Below are positions 18,535 through 27,562 of a DNA stretch of 64,000 nucleotides, one piece after another. Origin of the DNA: CADEEN01 sp963751775 (lineage in GTDB: Bacteria > Pseudomonadota > Gammaproteobacteria > Burkholderiales > Burkholderiaceae_C); NCBI GenBank assembly GCA_963751775.1, contig CAVVVW010000003.1, positions 210,429 to 274,428 on the forward strand, written 5' to 3'. The notes beneath the pieces are model-generated. The model was not told the origin of the DNA. It made no database searches and was given only the letters and a program-made list of their open reading frames with translations. Made by a program: the position numbers and the translations under genes. Each line of letters starts with the position of its first letter. Position 1 is the stretch's first letter.

Positions 18535-18966
18535 ATGGTCCTCAACGGCAGTTGCCACTGCGCGAACATCAGCTTCGAGCTCGACTGGCCGGACACTCAA
18601 CCCGATGTGCCTGCACGCGCCTGCTCATGCTCGTTTTGCACCAAGCATGGCGGCGTCTGGACTTCGAACCCCGCGGCAAAGCTGTCGGTCGTCCTGCAAG
18701 ACACCGCGCTCGTCTCGAAGTACGCCTTCGGCACCGAGACCGCTGCCTTCCACGTCTGTGCCCGTTGCGGTGCGGTACCCCTGGTCACCAGCGAGATTGA
18801 CGGCCATCTCTACGCCGTCGTCAACGTCAACACGTTCGAGGGCTTCGATCCCTCGCGGCTGCATCGGGCCAGCGCCAGCTTCGACGGTGAAGATGTTCAG
18901 TCGCGCCTGGCGCGCCGGAGCAAGAACTGGATTGCCGATGTCCAAATCGTTGAAGTCGGCGCCTGA
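18535..18966 (+). CDS. GFA-family protein (second copy)
   Basis: An intact 143-residue protein. Zinc-ligand cysteines are seen in NGSCHCANISFEL, ARACSCSFCTKHGG and HVCARCGAVP, the GFA/Mss4-like pattern. It differs from the copy at 15949 in lacking the DYWF ending and is not a recent duplicate. The ribosome site CAGGAGG lies 5 bases before ATG 18535. Function unknown. Confidence 0.8.
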   Translation: MVLNGSCHCANISFELDWPDTQPDVPARACSCSFCTKHGGVWTSNPAAKLSVVLQDTALVSKYAFGTETAAFHVCARCGAVPLVTSEIDGHLYAVVNVNTFEGFDPSRLHRASASFDGEDVQSRLARRSKNWIADVQIVEVGA

Positions 18967-19052
18967 CCGATCGCTGCAGCGATGGCGTGGCTCGGCTGTC
19001 TCATTGCCGCGCCCGTTCTGCCGCTTGCCATCGCCGACTCACGGGGAATGAC

Positions 19053-20033
19053 ATGCTCGAAATCACCGAGGTGGATGCGCTGGAAGCCCTGGTCCTGGTG
19101 GACAACGTCACCGACAGCCTGTCGTCCAATCCGCCGGGCGTCCTGCCCGAGTGGTCGGTACTGTTCTCCGGCGGCAAGTGGCGTCTTCTTGCCGGCTCGA
19201 ACATCTGCTGCGCACATCACGGGCTCTCGGTGCTGCTGACGGCGAGCGTCGGCGGCCAACGACGCACGCTGCTGTTCGACGCCGGGCCGGCGTCCGCCAC
19301 CTTCGAGAGAAACGCCGCGATCCTCGGCGTGGACTTCGCCGCCATCGAAGCCGTCGTTCTGTCGCACGGCCACTGGGACCATGCGGGTGGGCTGCTCGAG
19401 GCGCTGCGGTCCATTGCGCGCGGCCGGGGCGGCAAGAGCTTCAGCTGTTACGTCCACCCCGGCATGTTCCGGCAGCGTGCCACCCGTCGCCCCGACGGGC
19501 AGCTCTACGTGAACGAACTCGTACCCTCCACCGCGCAATTGGCGCAAGCCGGCGCGACGGTGGTCAACACCCGCGAGCCGCAGGGCATCGCCGACGGCGC
19601 CTTCTATGTCAGTGGCGAGATTCCCCGCGTCACGAGCTACGAGGCCGGCGTGCCCAATCACCTCACGCGAAGCGTCGATGGAACGTCCTGGGAACCGGAC
19701 CCGCTGATCATGGACGAGCGATACGTCTCGGTTCACGTCAAGGGCAAGGGCCAGTTCGTCTTTTCGGCGTGCTCGCATGCGGGCATCGTCAACGTGCTCA
19801 CCCACGCCCGTGCGACATTTCCATCGGTACCGCTGTATGGCGCGATGGGCGGTCTGCACCTCTCGGGCATCAACGAACGCGTCATTCCGCAGACGGTGGC
19901 CGATCTCAAGACCTTCGGCCTGAAGCTGCTTGCGCCGGGCCATTGCACCGGCTGGCGCGCGTTGAGCCAGATGGCGCGCGAATTCGGCGACCTGCTCGCG
20001 CCATCGGCGGTCGGCAAGAAATACCTGCTATGA
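19053..20033 (+). CDS. Metallo-beta-lactamase-fold hydrolase
   Basis: An intact 326-residue protein. The metal site is SHGHWDHAGG (HxHxDH), supported by the later SACSHAGIVN and GLHLSG segments and a C-terminal APGHCTGWRAL. The arrangement resembles the 7,8-dihydropterin-6-methyl-4-(beta-D-ribofuranosyl)-aminobenzene-5'-phosphate synthase-like group. The true reaction is unknown. Start ATG 19053 follows ACGGGGAATG. The gap upstream (18967-19052) has the inverted repeat GCGATGGC/GCCATCGC. Confidence 0.82.
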   Translation: MLEITEVDALEALVLVDNVTDSLSSNPPGVLPEWSVLFSGGKWRLLAGSNICCAHHGLSVLLTASVGGQRRTLLFDAGPASATFERNAAILGVDFAAIEAVVLSHGHWDHAGGLLEALRSIARGRGGKSFSCYVHPGMFRQRATRRPDGQLYVNELVPSTAQLAQAGATVVNTREPQGIADGAFYVSGEIPRVTSYEAGVPNHLTRSVDGTSWEPDPLIMDERYVSVHVKGKGQFVFSACSHAGIVNVLTHARATFPSVPLYGAMGGLHLSGINERVIPQTVADLKTFGLKLLAPGHCTGWRALSQMAREFGDLLAPSAVGKKYLL

Positions 20034-20034
20034 A

Positions 20035-20121
20035 TTCGACCTGGGGCACGGCCACTCGATGGCCATCTGGGCCGTGTTCAAGGACAGCGGCTGGGTCAAC
20101 GCACCCAAGGGCAGGAAGTAA
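20035..20121 (+). pseudogene. C-terminal remnant of a DUF4287 protein
   Basis: Directly after the MBL stop an open frame without a start reads FDLGHGHSMAIWAVFKDSGW and ends at TAA 20119-20121. The LGHGHxMAI motif is the conserved end of DUF4287 proteins. Only about 29 residues remain, so this is a truncated gene, probably a deletion or recombination scar. Recognition is from memory of the motif. Confidence 0.5.
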
Positions 20122-20202
20122 TCTGTAGGCTTGCGCCGCGCCGCCCGCTGCCGGGCCCGGCCGGGTGCGAACGTCGGGCGCTACTTGCACAGGAGCCGGC
20201 AC

Positions 20203-20610
20203 ATGAAGATCACCGTCGAGACCACCGTCGCTGCACCCGTCGAGGCGGTCTGGCGCGCCTGGACGACGCCGGACGACATCAAGCAGTGGAACGCCGCGTC
20301 CGACGATTGGCACACGACCGAGGCGTCGGTGGACTTGCGGGTCGGTGGCGCATTTTCATCGCGCATGCAAGCCAAGGACGGCAGCATGGGGTTCGATTTC
20401 GCCGGGACCTACACCACGGTGGTGGAGAACCGGTTGATCGAGTGCGCGTTCGGCGAGCGCGCATTGCGCGTCGAATTCATCGCCGGCAATGGCAGTGTGA
20501 CCGTGCGCGAGACCTTCGATGCGGAGTCCACGCATTCCGTCGAACAGCAGCGCGCGGGTTGGCAGGCGATTCTCGACAAGTTCGCGCGGTACGTTGAGCG
20601 CGGGCGGTAA
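20203..20610 (+). CDS. SRPBCC (AHSA1/START-like) family protein
   Basis: An intact 135-residue protein. It opens with MKITVETTVAAPVEAVWRAW and carries TPDDIKQWNAASDDWHTTEA, LRVGGAFSSRM and the closing HSVEQQRAGWQAILDKF, all typical of AHSA1-type START-fold proteins that bind hydrophobic ligands. ATG 20203 has AGGAG 7 bases upstream. No function can be set beyond the fold. Confidence 0.86.
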   Translation: MKITVETTVAAPVEAVWRAWTTPDDIKQWNAASDDWHTTEASVDLRVGGAFSSRMQAKDGSMGFDFAGTYTTVVENRLIECAFGERALRVEFIAGNGSVTVRETFDAESTHSVEQQRAGWQAILDKFARYVERGR

Positions 20611-20628
20611 GTTCTTTCGCGACTGCCC

Positions 20629-20654
20629 CGATCGACGTGCGCCGATGTCGATCG
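20629..20654. terminator. Hairpin downstream of SRPBCC gene
   Basis: Perfect 8-bp arms CGATCGAC (20629-20636) and GTCGATCG (20647-20654) around a 10-base loop. It sits between two same-strand genes and lacks a clean T-run. It may be a weak terminator. Confidence 0.35.
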
Positions 20655-20682
20655 TTTGATGCCAAACCGGAGGTCTCGCAAC

Positions 20683-21102
20683 GTGCCAATAGATCCAGAC
20701 ACCTTGTCGTCGTTCGCAAGTGAGTATGCGAAGCAAATGACCAGCATCCGGGGCCGGCGCGTGCAGCGACTCCTCAAGCGCGAGTTTGCCGGCGCTGACT
20801 ACGTGCTGTTGGCACCCGACGGCCCAGGGCCCGCCATTGTCCTCGGGCTCTCGGCAAGCGGGGCCGCGCTCTGCGCGACGGACGGCAGGGGCGGGCAAGC
20901 GTCTGTCGTCAAGTGGCTTCATGGGTCAGGCACAGCGCACGAGACGCACTTCGACTTGCACAAGGACTCCCTGCCCATTTTGAGTACGCAGTCCATTGCG
21001 CTCGCTGACCTGCGCACGCGCGCTCGCCTGCACGTGCCGGAAGCCGCTGTTCCGGCCGCGGCCCGCCCGTTGGTGCGCGAGGTACTTCAGGCGCTGGCAT
21101 GA
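20683..21102 (+). CDS. Hypothetical protein
   Basis: An intact 139-residue protein with no family I recognise. The start is taken as GTG 20683 because CGGAGG lies 9 bases upstream; the ATGs further upstream lack such a site. The N-terminal half is helical and basic (SIRGRRVQRLLKREF), followed by short hydrophobic strands (GPAIVLGLSASGAALC) and a C-terminal alanine/arginine-rich helix. No signal peptide or membrane segment is seen. Confidence 0.6.
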   Translation: MPIDPDTLSSFASEYAKQMTSIRGRRVQRLLKREFAGADYVLLAPDGPGPAIVLGLSASGAALCATDGRGGQASVVKWLHGSGTAHETHFDLHKDSLPILSTQSIALADLRTRARLHVPEAAVPAAARPLVREVLQALA

Positions 21103-21259
21103 ATGCATACTTGCTCATGGGCGCTGGAGCAACTTGGCGCTCACTCGTGGGCTCGACGCGCGGGGGCGGGCCCTATTCAATTGATCGAAGGCTGGGTCGT
21201 GAACTTTGATCGGTCGAAATCTGGGTGGTCACCCAGCCCATTGCCAATGCAAGCGCCCC

Positions 21260-21325
21260 ATGCTCACCGCCACCTGCCATTGCGGCGCGGTCACGATCAC
21301 GGTGCAGCGTGGTAGGCCGTCCAGG
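21260..21325 (+). pseudogene. 5' remnant of a GFA-family gene fused to the next frame
   Basis: Starting at ATG 21260 the frame reads MLTATCHCGAVTITVQRG, the standard N-terminus of a GFA protein with its first CxC zinc ligands. It then runs without the second and third cysteine clusters straight into the start of the next gene. Only about 20 residues remain, so this looks like a recombination scar. The upstream gap (21103-21259) shows only the small palindrome CTGGGTG-GT-CACCCAG at 21221-21236. Confidence 0.5.
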
Positions 21326-21931
21326 ATGAGCCATCCGTTGCGCTGCCGTTGCGGAAGCTTGCGGGGCCGCGTCAGCCACCCGGAGCGTGCGAGCCGGGGC
21401 GTCTGCTACTGCAAGGACTGCCAGGCCTTCGCGCACTTCCTGGGCCGGCCCGGCGACATCCTGGACGAGATGGGCGGCACCGACGTCGTCGCCACGCTGC
21501 CCAAGCACGTCACTTTCAGCCAGGGCGTGGAAGCAATGGCGTGCATGTCGCTCAGCGAGACCGGCATGCTGCGCTGGTACGCGGGTTGCTGCAACACGCC
21601 GATCGGCAACACGCCGCGCAACTTCAAGCTCTCGCATGTCGGCCTGGTCCACACCTGCCTGCACGATCCATCGATATCGCTGGACAGTTCTTTCGGTCCC
21701 GTGCGGATGCGGGTGAACACCCAGTCCGCCAGGGGCCGGCCCCAGTCGATGCCCTTGAGCACCATCGCGTCGGTGTCGCGCTTCATGGCGTCGCTGGCCC
21801 GCGCGCGCATGGACGGCAGCTACAGGAACACACCCTTCTTCACCGCGGACCGTGGCACGCCGGTGGTGACGCCCAAGGTGCTCAGCCGCGGCGAGCGCGA
21901 GCAGCTGATGGCCGCCGTTGCGGCCGCTTGA
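21326..21931 (+). CDS. DUF6151-like, GFA-related zinc protein
   Basis: A 201-residue protein beginning MSHPLRCRCGSLRGRV. Cysteines in LRCRCG, GVCYCKDCQAF and YAGCCNTP suggest a zinc site related to the GFA fold. The RASRGVCYCKDCQAFAHFLG segment is the signature I associate with DUF6151. ATG 21326 is preferred to ATG 21260, which belongs to the in-frame GFA remnant. Function unknown. Confidence 0.65.
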   Translation: MSHPLRCRCGSLRGRVSHPERASRGVCYCKDCQAFAHFLGRPGDILDEMGGTDVVATLPKHVTFSQGVEAMACMSLSETGMLRWYAGCCNTPIGNTPRNFKLSHVGLVHTCLHDPSISLDSSFGPVRMRVNTQSARGRPQSMPLSTIASVSRFMASLARARMDGSYRNTPFFTADRGTPVVTPKVLSRGEREQLMAAVAAA

Positions 21932-21973
21932 GCACGGCGGCATGGCTTCGGGCTTCGGCGCATGATCGCGGCC

Positions 21974-22513
21974 ATGGTTCCAGCGAGCTTCGATCCGCCG
22001 CGAACGCAGCGGCTTGCCTCGTTCCAGCTGGCGGTGCTGGGCCCGGCGTTCGCGGAGCAGGACCATCTGGCCGTGCGCCGCAGCGCGGATCGGATCCGCC
22101 ACGTCTTTGGCCCGGCCGACGACTGGCCCGACGCGAACATCTCTTGGCAAGAAAACCTGGCCGATCTCGTCAGGCACGAGCGTGAATTCGACGAACGCAT
22201 TGCGTTTGCCTACGCGCTGCTGGACCTGCGCGGCGAGGCCTATCTCGGCTGCCTGTACCTGCGGCCGATCAAGTCCGGGCAGGCCGATGATCGTCGCCGG
22301 CAGCACTATCAGGCGCAGGCGTTTCTCTGGTTGTCGGCCCTGCAGTCGGCCGTCACGGACGCACAAGCACTGGCCGAGATCCGCGCCTGGCTCGGCGAGC
22401 GCTGGCCGCTGGCGTCGGTGGCCTGGCCGGGCCGTGAGCCCGGTTGGGCCGCGTGGCAAGCCATGGCGGATGCCGAGCGCCAAGGCGCGGGGCAGCCGAC
22501 CTTGCCGCGGTAG
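21974..22513 (+). CDS. GNAT-like hypothetical protein
   Basis: A 179-residue protein. It contains the segment DWPDANISWQENLADLVRH followed by ERIAFAYALLDLRGEAYLG and CLYLRPIKSG, the beta-strand core seen in a group of GNAT-like hypothetical proteins. The acetyl-CoA-binding R/Q-x2-G-x-G/A loop is not clear, so catalytic activity is uncertain. An alternative start is ATG 21962. Confidence 0.55.
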   Translation: MVPASFDPPRTQRLASFQLAVLGPAFAEQDHLAVRRSADRIRHVFGPADDWPDANISWQENLADLVRHEREFDERIAFAYALLDLRGEAYLGCLYLRPIKSGQADDRRRQHYQAQAFLWLSALQSAVTDAQALAEIRAWLGERWPLASVAWPGREPGWAAWQAMADAERQGAGQPTLPR

Positions 22514-22519
22514 CGAGAC

Positions 22520-23151
22520 ATGAGTCACGTCCTCTTCGGCTCCCGCGGCTCGGGCTCGGCGGCGATCGAAATCGCGCTGAACATGTGCGGGCTGCCGTTC
22601 CGTCATGTGCGCGCGTCGAGTTGGGAGCCGGACTCGGCCGTCGACGAACTGGCGAAGGTCAATCCACTGCGCCAGATTCCGACGCTCGTGCTGCCCGACG
22701 GTTCGGTCCTGACCGAGAGCGCGGCGATCCTGATTCATCTCGGCCTCGCCCACCCGGCCGGCGCCTTGCTGCCCGTTGCCCCGAGCGCGCGGGCGCAGGC
22801 GATTCGAGGCCTGGTCTTCATCGCCGCCAACTGCTACGCCGCGATCGGCATCAACGACTACCCGGAACGCTGGACCACCGCCACCACCAAGCCGGCGCAT
22901 GAGAAGGTTCGGCAGGGCGCACGCCATCGGCTGCACACCAACTGGCAGAACTTTGCCGACATGTTCGCGGCCGATCCGTTCCTGTCGGCAACGCACCCGG
23001 CGCGCTGGACCTGCTGGCCGCCGTGGTGTCCAAATGGGCGGGCACGCGGGCCTACCTCGGCATCCACCGGCCCGCGTTCCTGGACGCGATGCGGCGCGTC
23101 GAAGCGCATCCGGCCGTCGCACCGGTCTTTGCCGCCCACTGGCCGAACTGA
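22520..23151 (+). CDS. Glutathione S-transferase family protein, one frameshift
   Basis: About 210 residues. The N-terminal thioredoxin-like domain has the fold-defining NPLRQIPTLVLPDG (cis-proline) and the glutathione-binding TESAAILIHL. The all-helical C-terminal domain continues to the ending VAPVFAAHWPN. An apparent one-base deletion near 22995 shifts the frame in PGALDLLAAVVSKW. The N-terminal GSRGSGSAAIE places a serine where GSTs hold the catalytic residue. The stop overlaps the next gene's leader by only one base. Confidence 0.8.
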
Positions 23152-23152
23152 C

Positions 23153-23562
23153 ATGCCAGTCCAACTCGACCACATCACGGTGCCGTCGCGCGACAAGCGG
23201 GCCGCCGCGAAACTGATTGCCGACCTGCTGGGCGTGCCATGGTCCGAGACCGGCGTCGGGCCGTTCTGCCCGGTCTACGTCAACGCCGGACTGACCCTGG
23301 ATTTCGATCAGTTCGACGAGCCGTTTCCGGTCACCCACTATTGTTTTCGCGTCACCGAATCGGCCTTCGACGCCATCCTGGCCCGCCTACGGCCAGCAGG
23401 GATCGCGTTCAGGAGCCAGGTGCGCGGCCCCGTCGACATGAAGTCGACGCGGCACATGGCGGGCGCATCGTCTACTGGAACGTGCCCGACGGCCACCAAT
23501 GGGAAATGCTGACGCTCAGCTACGCGCGCCGGGCCGGGCCCCCGAACGCAGGCGGAGATTAG
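23153..23562 (+). CDS. VOC-family protein, one frameshift
   Basis: About 136 residues: MPVQLDHITVPSRDKRAAAK with the first metal-ligand histidine, a central FPVTHYCFRVTES, and, after an apparent frameshift near 23455, GGRIVYWNVPDGHQWEMLT with the closing glutamate. It is the last gene of the same-strand accessory block and converges on the Bug gene. Substrate unknown. Confidence 0.75.
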
Positions 23563-23602
23563 TCACCTTGCAGGTCGCGCCCTCGCAGAGCTCGGGCCCC
23601 TC

Positions 23603-23645
23603 CTGAGGCACGAAGCCGTGCGCAGGCACGCCTTCGTGTCCTCAG
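23603..23645. terminator. Long hairpin at the convergent junction
   Basis: CTGAGGCACGAAG (23603-23615) pairs with CTTCGTGTCCTCAG (23632-23645) with one bulged base. The stop of the leftward Bug gene (complement of TCA 23642-23644) lies in the right arm. It probably terminates transcription from one or both sides. Confidence 0.5.
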
Positions 23646-24615
23646 TCGGCGTACTGGCCCGCCGCCTTGATGGCCACGCCCAACTTGCTGATTTCGCTCT
23701 CGACGAATTTCTTGTGCTCGGCCGGGGCCAGGCGGCCGTCGGTGATGACCACTGCGCCCAGGGCTTCTTCGCGCTTGATGAACTCGGGATCCTTCAGCGC
23801 AGCGCGCAGCGCGGTGTTGAGTTGGTCGAGCACGGCCTTCGGCGTGCCCTTGGGCGCATACACGCCGTGCCAGATGGACACGTTGAAGCCCTTCAAGCCG
23901 GCCTCGTCCAGCGTCGGCAGCTTGGCCAGTGCCGGTGTCGTCAGGCGCTTTGACGTGGTCACCGCATACGCCTTGACCTTGCCGGCCTCGATCTGAGTGC
24001 TGGTGTTGGTGGTCTGGTCGCACATGATGTCGACCTGGCCACCCATCAGGTCGGTCATGGCCGGCGCCGTGCCCTTGTAGGGCACCGTGGTCATGTCGAT
24101 CTTCACCGCCTGCTGGAACAGCAAGCCGCACAGGTGCGACGCGGCGCCGAGGCCGGCGTTGGCCAGGTTGATCTTGCCCTTGTTGGCGTCGAGCCACTTC
24201 AGCAGCTCGGCGAAGTTGTTCGCCGGCAGCGTCGGACGGCCGATCAGCGTCATCGGCACCTCGTTGACCATGCCCAGGTACTCGAAGTCGTCGAGCGTCT
24301 TGTACGGCATGTTGCGGTACAGGCTCGGCGATGTGGCCATGCCGATGTGGTACAGCAGCAGCGTGTAGCCGTCGGGTGCGGCCTTGGCCACCTTGTTCGC
24401 GCCCAGCGTGCCGCCGGCACCGCCGACGTTCTCGACCACGACGACCGCGCCATTCAGGGGCTTGCGCAGGCCTCGGCAAAGTCACGCGCGACCTTGTCGG
24501 TCGGCCCGCCGGCCGCAAACGGCACGACGATGGTGATCGGTTTCTCCGGGTACGCAGCAAGGGCGATGGTGGTGGTGGCAAGCAGCGCGGCGGCGGCCAG
24601 CAGGGTGCGTTTCAT
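23642..24615 (-). CDS. Bug/TctC-family tripartite tricarboxylate transporter substrate-binding protein, one frameshift
   Basis: About 324 residues with a signal peptide (TLLAAAALLATTTIALA). The Bug-family landmarks are YPEKPITIVVPFAAGGPTD, ENVGGAGGTLGANKVAKA, DGYTLLLYHIG, and the later IPYKG-like VPYKGTAPAMTDLMGG and WHGVYAPKGTPK. Such periplasmic proteins bind carboxylates. No TctA/TctB membrane genes are adjacent, so it is an orphan. A one-base deletion near 24468 splits the N-terminus (EALRKPLNGAVVVV). It is followed upstream by a TRAP operon on the same strand but with its own 116-bp leader. Confidence 0.82.
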
Positions 24616-24731
24616 GGTCGGGTGTCTCCGTGGTTCAGGGCGAGTGGAAGGCGCGTTGGCGCCGATGCTAGGTCGGCTGCACCCAGCGCGCACACTGGAA
24701 ACTACTTAGGCGGCTGCCTGGTTGACACAGA

Positions 24732-26023
24732 TCAATTCATCAGCCCCGGCAGCCACAGCGCCAGCGGCTGGAACTCCAGCACCAGAACAGCGCCACCACC
24801 AGCGCGGCGACGAACAGCCAGACGCCGCGGAAGATCTGCGCCAGCGCCACGTCCTTCAGCAGCGAATTGAGCACGAACAGGTTCATGCCCACCGGCGGCG
24901 AGATCAGCCCGATCTGCACCACCAGCACGATCAGCACGCCGAACCAGACCGGGTCGAAGCCGAGCTGCACGACGATCGGGAAGAAGACCGGGATGGTCAG
25001 CAGCACCATCGACAGCTCTTCCATGATGGTGCCCAGCAGCACGTAGATCAGCATCATCGCGCCGACGATGGCCAGCGGCGGCAGGCCCAGGTGCAGGATC
25101 CAGTCCTTCAGGTCGCCGGGCATGGTCGTGAAGTTGACGAAGCTGGCGAACATCATCGCCGCGATCAGGATCGTGAACAGCATCGCCGTGGTGCGCGCGC
25201 TCTCGACCAGCACCTCGAACACCACCCGCGGCGTCAGCGCGCCGCGCGCCAGCGCGAAGAAGAACGCGCCCGAGGCGCCGATGCCCGCGCCTTCGGTGGC
25301 GGTGAACACGCCGCCGTAGATGCCGCCCAGCACCACCAGCACCAGCAGCGCCACGCCCCAGATGTCGCGCACCGCGGCCAGGCGGTCGCGCCACGAGGTG
25401 CGCTCGCCGGCCGGGCCGGCGGCCGGGTCGCGCCAGGTGATCCAGACCACCGCGCCCATCATCATCGCCGCGCACACCAGCCCCGGCAGCACGCCGGCGG
25501 CGAACAGCTTGCCGATGTTGGTCTCGGTGACGATGCCGTAGATGACCATGATCGTCGACGGCGGGATCATGATGCCCAGCGTGCCGCCGGCGGCGATCAC
25601 GCCGGTGGACAGGTAGTCGGCGTAGCCGAGCTTCTTCATCGACGGGTAGGCCACCTTGGCCATCGTCGCCGCGGTGGCGATCGACGAGCCGCAGATCGCG
25701 CCGAAGCCGGCGCAGGCCAGCACGGTGGCATGCGCCAGGCCGCCGCGCACATGGCCGACGAAGGCGTAGGCGGCGCGGAACAGCTCGTGCGCCAGGCCGG
25801 CGCGGGCGACGAAGTTGCCCATCAGGATGAACAGCGGCACGACCGACAGCGTGTAGGCGAAGCCGGTCTCGTAGACCACCTGCGCCGCGCTGGCCGCGGT
25901 GGCCGGCCAGCCGCGCAGCAGGCCCAGGCCGACGAAGCCGACGAAGCCCATCGCAAAGGCCAGCGGCACGCGCATCAGCGCGAGCACGAAGATCGCGCCG
26001 AAGCCGATCAGCGATTCGGTCAC
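24732..26023 (-). CDS. dctM: TRAP transporter large permease (DctM)
   Basis: About 430 residues and some twelve membrane segments. Typical DctM stretches are VPLFILMGNFVARAGLAHEL, GFGAICGSSIATAATMAKV, and TLGIMIPPSTIMVIYG. The start is GTG 26023, overlapping the DctQ stop as GTGA. An apparent frameshift near 24795 moves the last residues into a frame ending LWLPGLMN at stop 24734-24732. It works with DctQ and the periplasmic DctP in sodium-driven uptake of a carboxylate. Confidence 0.87.
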
Positions 26024-26535
26024 GTCGTGCCGCCGGGGTCTTCGACGCCCGGGTGGTGGTGCGTCGTCGGCGCGACGATCAGCAGCAGGTGCACCAGCGC
26101 CGTCAGCGCGCACAGCGCGCTCATCAGGTAGACGAACGGCCCTTGCGGGACCTTCAATTGCGCGGTGGTGTCGCCGTAGCTCATCATGTTGCCGGCCTTG
26201 ACCCACATCAGCCAGGCCACGCCGGCCAGCGCCACCGCGCACAGCAGCTCGACCACCAGGCCCTGGGCGCGCCGCACCCAGCGTTCGAGCAGCGGGTCGA
26301 GCGAATCGAAGACCACATGCTCGCCACGCAGCGAGACCAGCGGCAGGCCGGCGAAGATCACCACCACCATCAGCATCTCGGTCAGCTCGAGCGAGCCGGG
26401 CACCGAGGTGCTGAGGGCCTTGCGCCCGGCCACGTCGACCAGCGTCAGCCACATGATGGCGAACAGCGCCAGCGCGGCCAGCGCGCCGCACAGCGCGTCG
26501 AGGCCGCGCTTGAGCGCAGTGACCGTGACCGACAA
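26020..26535 (-). CDS. dctQ: TRAP transporter small permease (DctQ)
   Basis: An intact 171-residue protein with four hydrophobic segments, the DctQ layout. Conserved features are LTLVDVAGRKALSTSVPGS and ELTEMLMVVVIFAGLP in the middle. The only good start is TTG 26535, one base after the DctP stop, an unusual start codon consistent with translational coupling. The stop overlaps the GTG of dctM. Confidence 0.83.
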   Translation of the reverse strand: MSVTVTALKRGLDALCGALAALALFAIMWLTLVDVAGRKALSTSVPGSLELTEMLMVVVIFAGLPLVSLRGEHVVFDSLDPLLERWVRRAQGLVVELLCAVALAGVAWLMWVKAGNMMSYGDTTAQLKVPQGPFVYLMSALCALTALVHLLLIVAPTTHHHPGVEDPGGTT

Positions 26536-26536
26536 G

Positions 26537-27562
26537 CTACTTTTCCAGCTTCTTGATCTCGGCGCGGAACTCGGCCAGCACCTTCTTCGCGTCCTTCAGG
26601 CCCTTGGCCTCGGCGGCGGTGGCCCAGCTGTCTTCGACCGGCGCGGTCTTTTCCTGGATCGCCTTGACGAAGGCCGGGTCGGCCTTGGTGAACTGCACGC
26701 CGGCGGCCTGCATGAAGGCCATGCCGCGGCGGTCGACCTTGTCCCAGCCGCGGCCGAACATGCGTGCGGCGTACTCGCCCGACAACTCGTCGACGGCCTT
26801 CTTCACGTCGGCCGGCAGCTTGTCCCAGGTGGCCTGGTTCATCAGGAAGACGAAGGCGGTGTTGTACAGGCCGCCGGGGAAGCTGGTGCCGTACTTGATG
26901 ACCTTGTCGATCTTGAACGACTCGACCGACTCGGCCGGGAACAGCGTGCCGTCCATCACCCCGGTCGAGAGCAACTCGTAGCTCTCCGGCGCGGGCTTGA
27001 GCGTGACGTTCATGCCCAGCGCCTTCGTGATCTCGTTGACCATGCCGCCGCCGACGCGCAACTTCAGGCCGGCCAGGTCATCGGCCTTGGCGATCGGGCG
27101 CTTGGTGTTGAAGACGATGCCGGGGCCGTGGGTGAAGACGGCGAGCACTTTCACGCCCTGGTGTTCGGCGGCGATCGCCGGGTACTTGTCGTACATGCGC
27201 TGGAAAGCCACCGACACCGATTCCGACGAGTTGCCGAGGAACGGCACCTCGGCCATCTGCGTGGTCACGAAGCGCCCCGGCGTGTAGCCCTGCACCGTGT
27301 ACGACAGGTCGGCCACGCCATTGCGCACCGCGTCGAAGGTGCCCGGCGGCGCGGCCACCGCGCGCGGCAGGAAGTTGCACTTGATCTTGCCCGCCGCCTT
27401 CTTCTCGAGTTCGGTGCACCACTCCTTCTGCGTCTCCGACAGCACATGCGTGGGCGACAGCCACGACGACACGGCAAGCACGGTCTGCGCTTGCACGCTG
27501 GCGCCCGCGGCGAGCAAGGTGCAGGCCACGGCCAGCGGCTGGACCAGGGAGCGAATGGACAT
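26537..27562 (-). CDS. dctP: TRAP transporter substrate-binding protein (DctP)
   Basis: An intact 341-residue periplasmic protein with a signal peptide (SLVQPLAVACTLLAAGASVQA). Features of the DctP fold include ADDLAGLKLRVGGGMVNEIT, where the conserved arginine of LKLR binds the substrate carboxylate, TLKPAPESYELLSTGVMDG, and NTAFVFLMNQATWDKL. It heads the dctPQM operon. The substrate is not predictable beyond a carboxylic acid. Confidence 0.88.
   Translation of the reverse strand: MSIRSLVQPLAVACTLLAAGASVQAQTVLAVSSWLSPTHVLSETQKEWCTELEKKAAGKIKCNFLPRAVAAPPGTFDAVRNGVADLSYTVQGYTPGRFVTTQMAEVPFLGNSSESVSVAFQRMYDKYPAIAAEHQGVKVLAVFTHGPGIVFNTKRPIAKADDLAGLKLRVGGGMVNEITKALGMNVTLKPAPESYELLSTGVMDGTLFPAESVESFKIDKVIKYGTSFPGGLYNTAFVFLMNQATWDKLPADVKKAVDELSGEYAARMFGRGWDKVDRRGMAFMQAAGVQFTKADPAFVKAIQEKTAPVEDSWATAAEAKGLKDAKKVLAEFRAEIKKLEK

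Noticed and set aside
21181..21236. Two imperfect direct repeats (TTGATCG...CTGGGT) that might be an insertion-sequence end
   Set aside because: The copies match only in short blocks and no transposase gene or target duplication is seen.
14582..23562. A complete integron cassette array
   Set aside because: Most gaps between genes are only 3-45 bp and hold no attC-like palindrome; no integrase gene is present. Only one candidate site is kept.
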